The position numbers and the translations under genes are program-made. The notes beneath the pieces were generated by a model, which worked only from the letters and a program-made list of their open reading frames with translations, was not told the origin of the DNA and made no database searches. From Atherix ibis (Eukaryota > Arthropoda > Insecta > Diptera > Athericidae), in contig OY282608.1 in NCBI GenBank assembly GCA_958298945.1, positions 78,726,806-78,790,805 of the forward strand: a stretch of DNA of 64,000 nucleotides, in the 5' to 3' direction. Positions 1 to 13,259 of the stretch are shown here, one piece after another; within the stretch, counting starts at the first letter, position 1, and every line of letters starts with the position of its first letter.

Positions 1-2404
1 AACCAACAAACCTACAAAAGAACAAATCAGCAAACCAAGTAACCAACAAACCAACAAACCAACAAACCAACAAGCCAACAAACCAACAAACCAACAAGCC
101 AACAAACCGTCAAGCCAACAAACGAACAAACCAACAAACTAACAAACCAACAAACCAACGAACAAATAAACCAACAAACTAACAAACTAACAAACCAACA
201 AACCAACAAACCAACAAACCAACAAACAAATAAACCAACAAACCAAAAAACCAACAAACCAACAAGCCAACAAACCAACAAACCAGCAAGCCAACAAGCC
301 AACAAACCAACAAACCAACAAGTCAACAAACCAACAAACCAACAAACCAACAAACCAACAAACCAACAAACTAACAAACCAACAAACCAACAAACCAACT
401 AACCAACAAACCAACAAACCAACAAACCAACAAACCAACGAACCAACAAACCAACAAACCAACAAGGCAACAAACTAACAAACCAACAAACAAACAAACC
501 AACAAACCAACAAACCAACAAACCAACAAACCAACAAGAAAACAAACCAACAAACCAACAAGGCAACAAACTAACAAACCAACAAACAAACAAACCAACA
601 AACAAATAAACCAACAAACGAACAAACCAACAAACCAACCAACCAACAAACAAACAAACCAACAAACCAGCAAGCCAACAAGCCAACAAACCAACAAGCC
701 AACAAATCAACAAACAAATAAACCAAAAACCAATAAACCAACAAACCATTAAACTAACAAACCAACAAGCCAACAAAAGAAAAAACCAACAAACCAACAA
801 ACCAACAAACCAACAAACCAACAAACCAATAAGCCAACAAACCAACAAACCAACAAGCCAACAAGCCAACAATCCAACAAGCCAACAAACGAACAAACCA
901 ACAAACCAACACCCCAACAAACAAATAAACCAACAAACCAACAAACCAACAAACCAACAAACCAACAAACCAACAAACCAACAAACAAATAAACCAACAA
1001 ACCAACAAACCAACAAACCAACAAACCAACAAACAAACAAACCAACAAACTAACAAACCAACAAACCAACAAACAAACAAACCAACAAACCAACAAACAA
1101 ACAAACAAACAAACCAACAAACCAACAAACCAACAAACCAACAAGTCAACAAGCCAACAAACCAACAAACCAACAAACCAACAAGCCAACAAACCAACAA
1201 AAAAAAAAACCAACAAACCAACAAACCAACAAACCAATAAACCAACAAACCAACAAACCAACAAACCAACAAACCAACAAACAAACAAACCAACAAACCA
1301 ACAAGCCAACAAACAAACAAACCAACAAAACAAGAAACCAACAAACCAACAAACCAACAAATCAAGAAGAAAACAAACCAACAAACCAACAAGGCAACAA
1401 ACTAACAAACCAACAAACCAACAAGCCAACAAACAAATAAACCAACAAACGAATCAACCAACAAACTAACAAACCAACTTACAAACAAACAACAAACCAA
1501 CAAGCCAACAAGCCAACAAACCAACAAGCCAACAAACCAACAAACAAATAAACCAAAAACCAACAAACCATTAAACGAACAAACCAACAAGCCAACAAAA
1601 GTAAAAACCAACAAACCAACAAACCAACGAACGAACAAACTAACAAACCAAGTAACCAACAAACCAACAAACCAACAAACCAACAAACCAACAAGCCAAC
1701 AAACCAACAAACCAACAAGCCAACAAGCCAACAAACCAACAAGCCAACAAACGAACAAACCAACAAACCAACAACCCAACAAACAAATAAACCAACAAAC
1801 CAACAAACCAACAAACCAACAAACCAAGAAACCAACAAACCAACAAACAAATAAACCAACAAACCAACAAACCAACAAACCTACAAACCAACAAGCCAAC
1901 AAACCAACAAACCAACAAGCCAACAAAGCAAAAAACCAACAAACGAACAAACTAACAAACCAACAAACTAACAAACAAACAAACCAACAAACCAACAAAC
2001 CAACAAACCAACAAACAAACAAACCAACAAACCAACAAACCAACAAACCAACAAACCAACAAACCAACAAACCAAAAAACCAACAAACCAACAAGCCAAC
2101 AAACCAACAAACTAGCAAGCCAACAAGCCAACAAACCAACAAACCAACAAGCCAACAAACCAACAAACCAACAAACCAACAAACCAACAAACCAACAAAC
2201 CAACAAACCAACAAACCAACAAACCAACAAACCAACAAACAAACAAACCAACAAACCAACAAACCAACAAATCAACAAACCAACAAACCAACAAACCAAC
2301 AAACCAACAAACCAACAAACCAACAAACCAGCAAACCAACAAACCAACTAACCAACAAACCAACAAACCAACAAACCAACAAACCAACAAACCAACACAC
2401 CAAC

Positions 2405-2612
2405 AAACCAACAAACCAACAAACCAACAAACCAACAAACCAACAAACCAACAAACCAACAAACTAACAAACCAACAAACCAACAAACCAACAAACCAAC
2501 AAACCAACAAACCAACAAACCAACAAACCAACAAACCAACAAACCAACAAACCAACAAACCAACAAACCAACAAACCAACAAACCAACAAACCAACAAAC
2601 CAACAAACCAAC
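2405..2612. repeat. Homogeneous octamer core, block A copy 1 (26 units, one variant)
   Basis: Follows the marker ACACCAAC and ends at AAGCCAAC. It holds 26 octamers, all AAACCAAC except one AAACTAAC at 2461. Equivalent cores in copies 2 and 3 have 20 and 23 units, so this is a length-variable segment inside the larger block. Confidence 0.85.
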
Positions 2613-3189
2613 AAGCCAACAAACCAACAAACAAATAAACCAAAAACCAACAAATCAACAAACCAACAAACCAACAAACGAACAAACCAACAATCCAACA
2701 AAAGAAAAAAACCAATAAACCAACGAACCAACAAACCAACAAACCAACAAACCAACAAACCTACAAAAGAACAAACCAACAAACCAAGTAACCAACAAAC
2801 CAACAAACCAACAAACCGACAAGCCAACAAACCAACAAGCCAACAAGCCAACAAACCGACAAGCCAACAAACGAACACACCAACAAACCAACAAACCAAC
2901 GAACAAATAAACCAGCAAACTAACAAACCAACACACCAACAAACCAACAAACCAACAAACCAACAAACCAACAAACAAATAAACCAACAAACCAACAAAC
3001 CAACAAACCAACAAACCAACAAACCAACTAGCCAACAACCCTACAAACCAACAAACGAACAAACCAGCAAACCAACAAACCAACAAGCCAACAAACGAAC
3101 AAACCAACAAGCAAACAAACCAACAAACCAACAAGCCAACAAACCAACAAACCAACAAGCCAACAAACAAACAAATAAACAAACCAACA

Positions 3190-4300
3190 AACCAACAAAC
3201 CAACAAGCCAACAAACGAACAAACCAACAAACGAACAAACCAACAAACCAACAAACCAACAAACCAACAAACAAACAAACCAACAAACCAACAAACCAAC
3301 AAATAAACAAACCAACAAACCAACAAACCAACAAACCAACAAACCAACAAACCAACAAACCAATAAACCAACAAGCCAACAAACCAACCAACCAACAAGC
3401 CAACAAACTAAAAACTAACAAACCAACAAACCAACAAACCAACAACCCAACAAACAAATAAACCAACAAACGAACAAACCAAAAAACCAACAAACCAACA
3501 AACAAACAAACCAACAAACCAACAAGCCAACAAGCCAAAGAACCAACAAACCAACAAACCAACAAACAAATAAACCAAAAACCAACAAACCAACAAACCA
3601 ACAAACCATTAAACGAACAAACTAACAAGCCAACAAAAGAAAAAAACCAACAAACCAACAAACCAACAAACCAACAAAAGAACAAACCAACAAACCAAGT
3701 AACCAACAAGCCAACAAACCAACAAGCCAACAAACGAACAAACCAACAAACCAACAAACCAACAAGCCAACAAACGAACAAACCAACAAACGAACAAACC
3801 AACAAACCAACAAACTAACAAACCAACAAACCAACAAACAAACAAACCAACAAACCAACAAACCAACAAATAAACAAACCAACAAACCAACAAACCAACA
3901 AACCAACAAACCAATAAACCAACAAGCCAACAAACCAACCAACCAACAAGCCAACAAACTAAAAACTAACAAACCAACAAACCAACAAACCAACAACCCA
4001 ACAAACAAATAAACAAACAAAGGAACAAACCAAAAAACCAACAAACCAACAAACAAACAAACCAACAAACCAACAAGCCAACAAGCCAAAGAACCAACAA
4101 ACCAACAAACCAACAAACAAATAAACCAAAAACCAACAAACCAATAAACCAACAAACCATTAACCGAACAAACTAACAAGCCAACAAAAGAAAAAAACCA
4201 ACAAACCAACAAACCAACAAACCAACAAAAGAACAAACCAACAAACCAAGTAACCAACAAGCCAACAAACCAACAAGCCAACAAACGAACAAACCAACAA
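3190..4300. repeat. Local tandem duplication inside block A copy 1, about 551-567 bp per copy
   Basis: AAATAAAC (about 3301), AAACTAA 7-mer (3408), AAACCATT (3606) and AAG+TAACCAAC (3697) recur at about 3868, 3959, 4157 and 4248. The offsets are 567 at the left and 551 further right. Both are one less than a multiple of 8, as expected because each copy carries the same net 1-bp loss from its 7- and 9-bp units. The junction lies near 3,750. Copy 2 of block A has only one version. Confidence 0.8.
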
Positions 4301-4530
4301 ACCAACACCCCAACAAACAAATAAACCAACAAACCAACAAACCAACAAACCAACAAACCAACAAACCAACAAACCAACAAACCAACAAACCAACAAGTCA
4401 ACAAGTCAACAAACCAACAAACCAACAAGCCAACAAACCAAAAAACCAACAAACGAACAAACTAACAAACTAACAAACCAACAAACTAACGAACCAACAA
4501 ACCAACAAACCAACAAACCAACAAACCAAC

Positions 4531-7500
4531 AAACCTACAAAAGAACAAATCAGCAAACCAAGTAACCAACAAACCAACAAACCAACAAACCAACAAGCCA
4601 ACAAACCAACAAACAAACAAGCCAACAAACCGTCAAGCCAACAAACGAACAAACCAACAAACTAACAAACCAACAAACCAACGAACAAATAAACCAACAA
4701 ACTAACAAACCAACAAACCAACAAACCAACAAACCAACAAACCAACAAACAAATAAACCAACAAACCAAAAAATCAACAAACCAACAAGCCAACAAACCA
4801 ACAAACCAGCAAGCCAACAAGCCAACAAACCAACAAACCAACAAGCCAACAAACCAACAAACCAACAAACCAACAAACCAACAAACCAACAAACTAACAA
4901 ACCAACAAACCAACAAACCAACTAACCAACAAACCAACAAACCAACAAACCAACAAACCAACAAACCAACAAACCAACGAACCAACAAACCAACAAACCA
5001 ACAAACAACAAACCAACAAACCAACAAACCAACAAGAAAACAAACCAACAAACCAACAAGGCAACAAACTAACAAACCATCAAACTAACAAACCAACAAA
5101 CAAATAAACCAACAAACGAACAAACCAACAAACCAACCAACCAACAAACAAACAAACCAACAAACCAGCAAGCCAACAAGCCAACAAACCAACAAGCCAA
5201 CAAATCAACACACAAATAAACCAAAAACCAATAAACCAACAAACCATTAAACTAACAAACCAACAAGCCAACAAAAGAAAAAACCAACAAACCAACAAAC
5301 CAACAAACCAACAAACCAACAAACCAATAAGCCAACAAACCAACAAACCAACAAGCCAACAAGCCAACAATTCAACAAGCCAACAAACGAACAAACCAAC
5401 AAACCAACACCCCAACAAACAAATAAACCAACAAACCAACAAACCAACAAACCAACAAACCAACAAACCAACAAACCAACAAACAAATAAACCAACAAAC
5501 CAACAAACCAACAAACCAACAAACCAACAAACAAACAAACCAACAAACTAACAAACCAACAAACCAACAAACAAACAAACCAACAAACCAACAAACCAAC
5601 AAACCAACAAACCAACAAACCAACAAACCAACAAGTCAACAAGCCGACAAACCAACAAACCAACAAACCAACAAGCCAACAAACCAACAAAAAAACAAAC
5701 CAACAAACCAACAAACCAACAAACCAACAAACCAACAAACCAACAAACCAACAAACCAACAAACCAACAAACAAACAAACCAACAAACCAACAAGCCAAC
5801 AAACAAACAAACCAACAAAACAAGAAACCAACAAACCAACAAACCAACAAATCAAGAAGAAAACAAACCAACAAACCAACAAGGCAACAAACTAACAAAC
5901 CAACAAACCAACAAACCAACAAACAAATAAACCAACAAACGAATCAACCAACAAACTAACAAACCAACTTACAAACAAACAACAAACCAACAAGCCAACA
6001 AGCCAACAAACCAACAAGCCAACAAACCAACAAACAAATAAACCAAAAACCAACAAACCATTAAACGAACAAACCAACAAGCCAACAAAAGTAAAACCCA
6101 ACAAACCAACAAACCAACAAACCAACGAACGAACAAACCAACAAACCAAGTAACCAACAAACCAACAAACCAACAAACCAACAAACCAACAAGCCAACAA
6201 ACCAACAAACCAACAAGCCAACAAGCCAACAAACCAACAAGCCAACAAACGAACAAACCAACAAACCAACACCCCAACAAACAAATAAACCAACAAACCA
6301 ACAAACCAACAAACCAAGAAACCAACAAACCAACAAACAAATAAACCAACAAACCAACAAACCAAAAAACATACAAACCAACAAGCCAACAAACCAACAA
6401 ACCAACAAGCCAACAAAGCAAAAAACCAACAAACGAACAAACCAACAAACCAACAAACTAACAAACAAACAAACCAACAAACCAACAAACCAACAAACCA
6501 ACAAACAAACAAACCAACAAACCAACAAACCAACAAACCAACAAACCAACAAACCAACAAACCAAAAAACCAACAAACCAACAAGCCAACAAACCAACAA
6601 ACTAGCAAGCCAACAAGCCAACAAACCAACAAACCAACAAGCCAACAAACCAACAAACCAACAAACCAACAAACCAACAAACCAACAAACCAACAAACCA
6701 ACAAACCAACAAACCAACAAACCAATAAACAAACAAACCAACAAACCAACAAACCAACAAACCAACAAACCAACAAACCAACAAACCAACAAACCAACAA
6801 ACCAACAAACCAACAAACCAACAAACCAACTAACCAACAAACCAACAAACCAACAAACCAACAAACCAACAAACCAACACACCAACAAACCAACAAACCA
6901 ACAAACCAACAAACCAACAAACCAACAAACCAACAAACCAACAAACCAACAAACCAACAAACCAACAAACCAACAAACCAACAAACCAACAAACCAACAA
7001 ACCAACAAACCAACAAACCAACAAACCAACAAACCAACAAACCAACAAGCCAACAAGCCAACAAACCAACAAGCCAACAAACCAACAAACAAATAAACCA
7101 AAAACCAACAAATCAACAAACCAACAAACCAACAAACGAACAAACCAACAATCCAACAAAAGAAAAAAACCAATAAACCAACGAACCAACAAACCAACAA
7201 ACCAACAAACCAACAAACCAACAAACCTACAAAAGGACAAACCAACAAACCAAGTAACCAACAAACCAACAAACCAACAAACCAACAAGCCAACAAACCA
7301 ACAAGCCAACAAACCGACAAGCCAACAAACGAACACACCAACAAACCAACAAACCAACGAACAAATAAACCAGCAAACTAACAAACCAACACACCAACAA
7401 ACCAACAAACCAACAAACCAACAAACCAACAAACAAATAAACCAACAAACCAACAAACCAACAAACCAACAAACCAACAAACCAACTAGCCAACAACCCT

Positions 7501-8301
7501 ACAAACCAACAAACGAACAAACCAGCAAACCAACAAACCAACAAGCCAACAAACGAACAAACCAACAAGCACACAAACCAACAAACCAACAAGCCAACAA
7601 ACCAACAAACCAACAAGCCAACAAACAAACAAATAAACAAACCAACAAACCAACAAACCAACAAGCCAACAAACGAACAAACCAACAAACGAACAAACCA
7701 ACAAACCAACAAACCAACAAACCAACAAACAAACAAACCAACAAACCAACAAACTAACAAATAAACAAACCAACAAACCAACAAACCAACAAACCAACAA
7801 ACCAACAAACCAATAAACCAACAAGCCAACAAACCAACCAACCAACAAGCCAACAAACTAAAAACTAACAAACCAACAAACCAATAAACCAACAACCCAA
7901 CAAACAAATAAACCAACAAACGAACAAACCAAAAAACCAACAAACCAACAAACAAACAAACCAACAAACCAACAAGCCAAAGAACCAACAAACCAACAAA
8001 CCAACAAACAAATAAACCAAAAACCAACAAACCAACAAACCAACAAACCATTAAACGAACAAACTAACAAGCCAACAAAAGAAAAAAACCAACAAACCAA
8101 CAAACCAACAAACCAACAAAAGAACAAACCAACAAACCAAGTAACCAACAAGCCAACAAACCAACAAGCCAACAAACGAACAAACCAACAAACCTACACC
8201 CCAACAAACAAATAAACCAACAAACCAACAAACCAACAAACCAACAAACCAACAAACTAACGAACCAACAAACCAACAAACCAACAAACCAACAAACCAA
8301 C
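4531..8301. repeat. Long higher-order block A, copy 2
   Basis: AAATCAGC (4547), AAACCGTC (4630), AAACCATT+AAACTAAC (about 5245), AATTCAAC (about 5369), AAAACAAG, GAATCAAC (5941), AAAGCAAA (about 6416), CTAGCAAG (6601), homogeneous core (6887-7046), TAGCCAAC+AACCCTAC (7482), AAACTAA 7-mer (7859), then AAATCAGC again (8318). The offset from copy 1 is 4,498 near 723/5221, 4,490 from 1321 to 2111, and about 4,459 after the core. Copy 2 has one AAACTAA 7-mer where copy 1 has two, so copy 1 carries an extra local duplication. Confidence 0.75.
6887..7046. repeat. Homogeneous octamer core, block A copy 2 (20 units)
   Basis: Twenty consecutive perfect AAACCAAC units between ACACCAAC and AAGCCAAC. The AAACTAAC variant of copy 1 is absent. 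Confidence 0.85.
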
Positions 8302-8524
8302 AAACCTACAAAAGACCAAATCAGCAAACCAAGTAACCAACAAACCAACAAACCAACAAACCAACAAGCCAACAAACCAACAAGCCAAAACGTCAACAAA
8401 CCAACAAACCAACAAGCCAACAAGCCAACAAACCAAAAAACCAACAAACGAACAAACTAACAAACCAACAAACCAACAAACTAACGAACCACCAAACCAA
8501 CAAACCAACAAACCAACAAACCAA

Positions 8525-10583
8525 CAAACCTACAAAAGAACAAATCAGCAAACCAAGTAACCAACAAACCAACAAACCAACAAACCAACAAGCCAACAAA
8601 CCAACAAACCAACAAGTCAACAAGCCAACAAACCGTCAAGCCAACAAACGAACAAACCAACAAACTAACAAACCAACAAACCAACGAACAAATAAACCAA
8701 CAAACTAACAAACCAACAAACCAACAAACCAACAAACCAACAAACCAACAAACAAATAAACCAACAAACCCACAAACCAACAAACCAACAAACCAACAAA
8801 CCAACAAACCAACTAGCCAACAACCCTACAAACCAACAAACGAACAAACCAACAAACCAACAAGCCAACAAACGAACAAACCAACAAACCAACAAACCAA
8901 CAAACCAACAAACCAACAAACCAATAAACCAACAAGCCAACAAACCAACAAACCAACAAGCCAACAAACAAACAAGTAAACAAACCAACAAACCAACAAA
9001 CCAACAAGCCAACAAACGAACAAACCAACAAACGAACAAACCAACAAACCAACAAACCAACAAACCAACAAACAAACAAACCAACAAACCAACAAACCAA
9101 CAAATAAACAAACCAACAAACCAACAAACCAACAAGCCAACAAACCAACAAACCAACAAGTCAACAAGCCAACAAACCGTCAAGCCAACAAACGAACAAA
9201 CCAACAAACTAACAAACCAACAAACCAACGAACAAATAAACCAACAAACTAACAAACCAACAAACCAACAAACCAACAAACCAACAAACCAACAAACAAA
9301 TAAACCAACAAACCCACAAACCAACAAACCAACAAACCAACAAACCAACAAACCAACTAGCCAACAACCCTACAAACCAACAAACGAACAAACCAACAAA
9401 CCAACAAGCCAACAAACGAACAAACCAACAAACAAACAAACCAACAAACCAACAAGCCAACAAACCAACAAACCAACAAGCCAACAAACAAACAAACAAA
9501 CCAACAAACCAACAAACCAACAAGCCAACAAATGAACAAACCAACAAACCAACACCACAACAAACAAATAAACCAACAAACCAACAAACCAACAAACCAA
9601 CAAACCAACAAACCAACAAACGAACAAACCAACAAACCAACACACCAACAAACCAACAAACAAACAAACCAACAAACGAACAAACCAACAAGCCAACAAA
9701 CGAACAAACCAACAAGCAAACAAACCAACAAACCAACAAGCCAACAAACCAACAAACCAACAAGCCAACAAACAAACAAACCAACAAACGAACAAACCAA
9801 CAAACCAACAAACCAACAAACCAACAAACAAACAAACCAACAAACCAACAAACCAACAAATAAACAAACCAACAAACCAACAAACCAACAAACCAACAAA
9901 CCAACAAACCAATAAACCAACAAGCCAACAAACCAACCAACCAACAAGCCAACAAACTAAAAACTAACAAACCAACAAACCAACAAACCAACAACCCAAC
10001 AAACAAATAAACCAACAAACGAACAAACCAAAAAACCAACAAACCAACAAACAAACAAACCAACAAACCAACAAGCCAACAAGCCAAAGAACCAACAAAC
10101 CAACAAACCAACAAACAAATAAACCAAAAACCAACAAACCAACAAACCAACAAACCATTAAACGAACAAACTAACAAGCCAACAAAAGAAAAAAACCAAC
10201 AATCCAACAAACCAACAAACCAACAAAAGAACAAACCAACAAACCAAGTAACCAACAAGCCAACAAACCAACAAGCCAACAAACGAACAAACCAACAAAC
10301 CAACACCCCAGCAAACAAATAAACCAACAAACCAACAAACCAACAAACCAACAAACCAACAAACTAACGAACCAACAAACCAACAAACCAACAAACCAAC
10401 AAACCAACAAACCTACAAAAGAACAAATCAGCAAACCAAGTAACCAACAAACCAACAAACCAACAAACCAACAAGCCAACAAACCAACAAACCAAAAAAC
10501 CAACAAACGAACAACCTAACAAACCAACAAACCAACAAACTAACGAACCAACAAACCAACAAACCAACAAACCAACAAACCAA
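8525..10583. repeat. Short higher-order block S, copy 1 (with internal 544-bp duplication)
   Basis: Order: AAATCAGC (8542), AAACCGTC (8633), TAGCCAAC+AACCCTAC (8809), then AAACCGTC (9177) and TAGCCAAC (9353) a second time, AAACTAA 7-mer (9957), AAATCAGC (10,425). AAATCAGC to AAACCGTC is 91 bp and AAACCGTC to TAGCCAAC is 176 bp, as in the other S copies. The two internal pairs are exactly 544 bp (68 units) apart and both are preceded by AAGTCAAC, so this copy duplicated part of itself. Confidence 0.75.
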
Positions 10584-12282
10584 CAAACCTACAAAAGAAC
10601 AAATCAGCAAACCAAGTAACCAACAAACCAACAAACCAACAAACCAAAAAGCCAACAAACCAACAAACCAACAAGCCAACAAGCCAACAAACCGTCAAGC
10701 CAACAAACGAACAAACCAACAAACTAACAAACCAACAAACCAACGAACAAATAAACCAACAAACTAACAAACCAACAAACCAACAAACCAACAAACCAAC
10801 AAACCAACAAACAAATAAACCAACAAACCCACAAACCAACAAACCAACAAACCAACAAACCAACTAACCAACTAGCGTACAACCCTACAAACCAACAAAC
10901 GAACAAACCAACAAACCAACAAACCAACAAGCCAACAAACGAACAAACCAACAAACAAACAAACCAACAAACCAACAAGCCAACAAACCAACAAACCAAC
11001 AAGCCAACAAACAAACAAACAAACCAACAAACCAACAAGCCAACAAACGAACAAACCAACAAACCAACACCACAACAAACAAATAAACCAACAAACCAAC
11101 AAACCAACAAACCAACAAACCAACAAACAAATAAACAAACAAACCAACAAACCCACAAACCAACAAACCAACAAACCAACAAACCAACAAACCAACAAAC
11201 CAACGAACAAATAAACCAACAAACTAACAAACCAACACACCAACAAACCAACAAACAAACAAACCAACAAACCAACAAACCAACAAGCCAACAAACGAAC
11301 AAACCAACAAGCAAACAAACCAACAAACCAACAAGCCAACAAACCAACAAACCAACAAGCCAACAAACAAACAAGTAAACAAACCAACAAACCAACAAAC
11401 CAACAAGCCAACAAACGAACAAACCAACAAACGAACAAACCAACAAACCAACAAACCAACAAACCAACAAACAAACAAACCAACAAACCAACAAACCAAC
11501 AAATAAACAAACCAACAAACCAACAAACCAACAAACCAACAAACCAACAAACCAATAAACCAACAAGCCAACAAACCAACCAACCAACAAGCCAACAAAC
11601 TAAAAACTAACAAACCAACAAACCAACAAACCAACAACCCAACAAACAAATAAACCAACAAACGAACAAACCAAAAAACCAACAAACCAACAAACAAACA
11701 AACCAACAAACCAACAAGCCAACAAGCCAAAGAACCAACAAACCAACAAACCAACAAACAAATAAACCAAAAACCAACAAACCAACAAACCAACAAACCA
11801 TTAAACGAACAAACTAACAAGCCAACAAAAGAAAAAAACCAACAAACAAACAAACCAACAAACCAACAAAAGAACAAACCAACAAACCAAGTAACCAACA
11901 AGCCAACAAACCAACAAGCCAACAAACGAACAAACCAACAAACCAATACCCCAACAAACAAATAAACCAACAAACCAACAAACCAACAAACCAACAAACC
12001 AACAAACTAACGAACCAACAAACCAACAAACCAACAAACCAACAAACCAACAAACCTACAAAAGAACAAATCAGCAAACCAAGTAACCAACAAACCAACA
12101 AACCAACAAACCAACAAGCCAACAAACCAACAAACCAACAAGCCAAAACGTCAACAAACCAACAAACCAACAAGCCAACAAGCCAACAAACCAAAAAACC
12201 AACAAACGAATAAACTAACAAACCAACAAACCAACAAACTAACGAACCAACAAACCAACAAACCAACAAACCAACAAACCAA
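10584..12282. repeat. Short higher-order block S, copy 2
   Basis: AAATCAGC (10,601), AAACCGTC (10,692; 91 bp later), TAGC landmark (10,868; 176 bp later, here altered to TAGCGTAC), AAACTAA 7-mer (11,600), AAATCAGC (12,068; 468 bp later, the same distance as 9957 to 10,425). Confidence 0.75.
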
Positions 12283-13010
12283 CAAACCTACAAAAGAACA
12301 AATCAGCAAACCAAGTAACCAACAAACCAACAAACCAACAAACCAACAAGCCAACAAACCAACAAACCAACAAGCCAACAAGCCAACAAACCGTCAAGCC
12401 AACAAACGAACAAACCAACAAACTAACAAACCAACAAACCAACGAACAAATAAACCAACAAACTAACAAACCAACAAACCAACAAACCAACAAACCAACA
12501 AACCAACAAACAAATAAACAAATAAACCAACAAACCCACAAACCAACAAACCAACAAACCAACAAACCAACTAACCAACTAGCCAACAACCCTACAAACC
12601 AACAAACGAACAAACCAACAAACCAACAAACCAACAAGCCAACAAACGAACAAACCAACAAACAAACAAACCAACAAACCAACAAGCCAACAAACCAACA
12701 AACCAACAAGCCAACAAACAAACAAACAAACCAACAAACCAACAAACCAACAAGCCAACAAACGAACAAACCAACAAACCAACACCACAACAGACAAATA
12801 AACCAACAAACCAACAAACCAACAAACCAACAAACCAACAAACAAATAAACAAACAAACCAACAAACCCACAAACCAACAAACCAACAAACCAACAAACC
12901 AACAAACCAACAAGCCAAAAAACCAACAAACCAACAAACCAACAAACCAACAAACCAACAAACCAACAAACCAACAAGCCAACAAACCAACAAACCAACA
13001 AGCCAACAAA
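12283..13010. repeat. Short higher-order block S, copy 3 (truncated)
   Basis: AAATCAGC (12,300), AAACCGTC (12,391; 91 bp), TAGCCAAC+AACCCTAC (12,575; 184 bp, one octamer longer than in copies 1, 2 and 4 because of an added TAACCAAC). No AAACTAA 7-mer follows; the sequence passes through a poorly assigned stretch into block A copy 3 near 13,260. Confidence 0.65.
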
Positions 13011-13259
13011 CTAACAAACCAACAAACCAACAAACCAACAAACAAATAAACCAACAAACGAACAAACCAACAAACCAACAAACCAACAAACCAACAAACA
13101 AACAAACCAACAAACCAACAAACCAACAAGCCAACAAGCCAACAAACCAACAAGCCAACAAACCAACAAACAAATAAACCAAAAACCAACAAACCAACAA
13201 ACCGTTAAACGAACAAACCAACAAGCCAACAAACAAATAAACCAACAAACCAACAAACC

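Larger units (their letters stand above)
1..4530. repeat. Long higher-order block A, copy 1 (left end cut by the window)
   Basis: Landmark order: AAATCAGC (26), AAACCGTC (107), AAACCATT+AAACTAAC (about 745), an 11-A run (1199), AAAACAAG (about 1328), GAATCAAC (1451), AAAGCAAA (about 1926), CTAGCAAG (about 2111), a homogeneous core (2405-2612), TAGCCAAC+AACCCTAC (3024) and 7-mer AAACTAA (3408, repeated at 3959). The same order recurs in copy 2 about 4.46-4.50 kb to the right and, from the AATTCAAC region onward, in copy 3 about 12.5 kb to the right. The right edge is set where AAATCAGC starts again. Confidence 0.75.
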
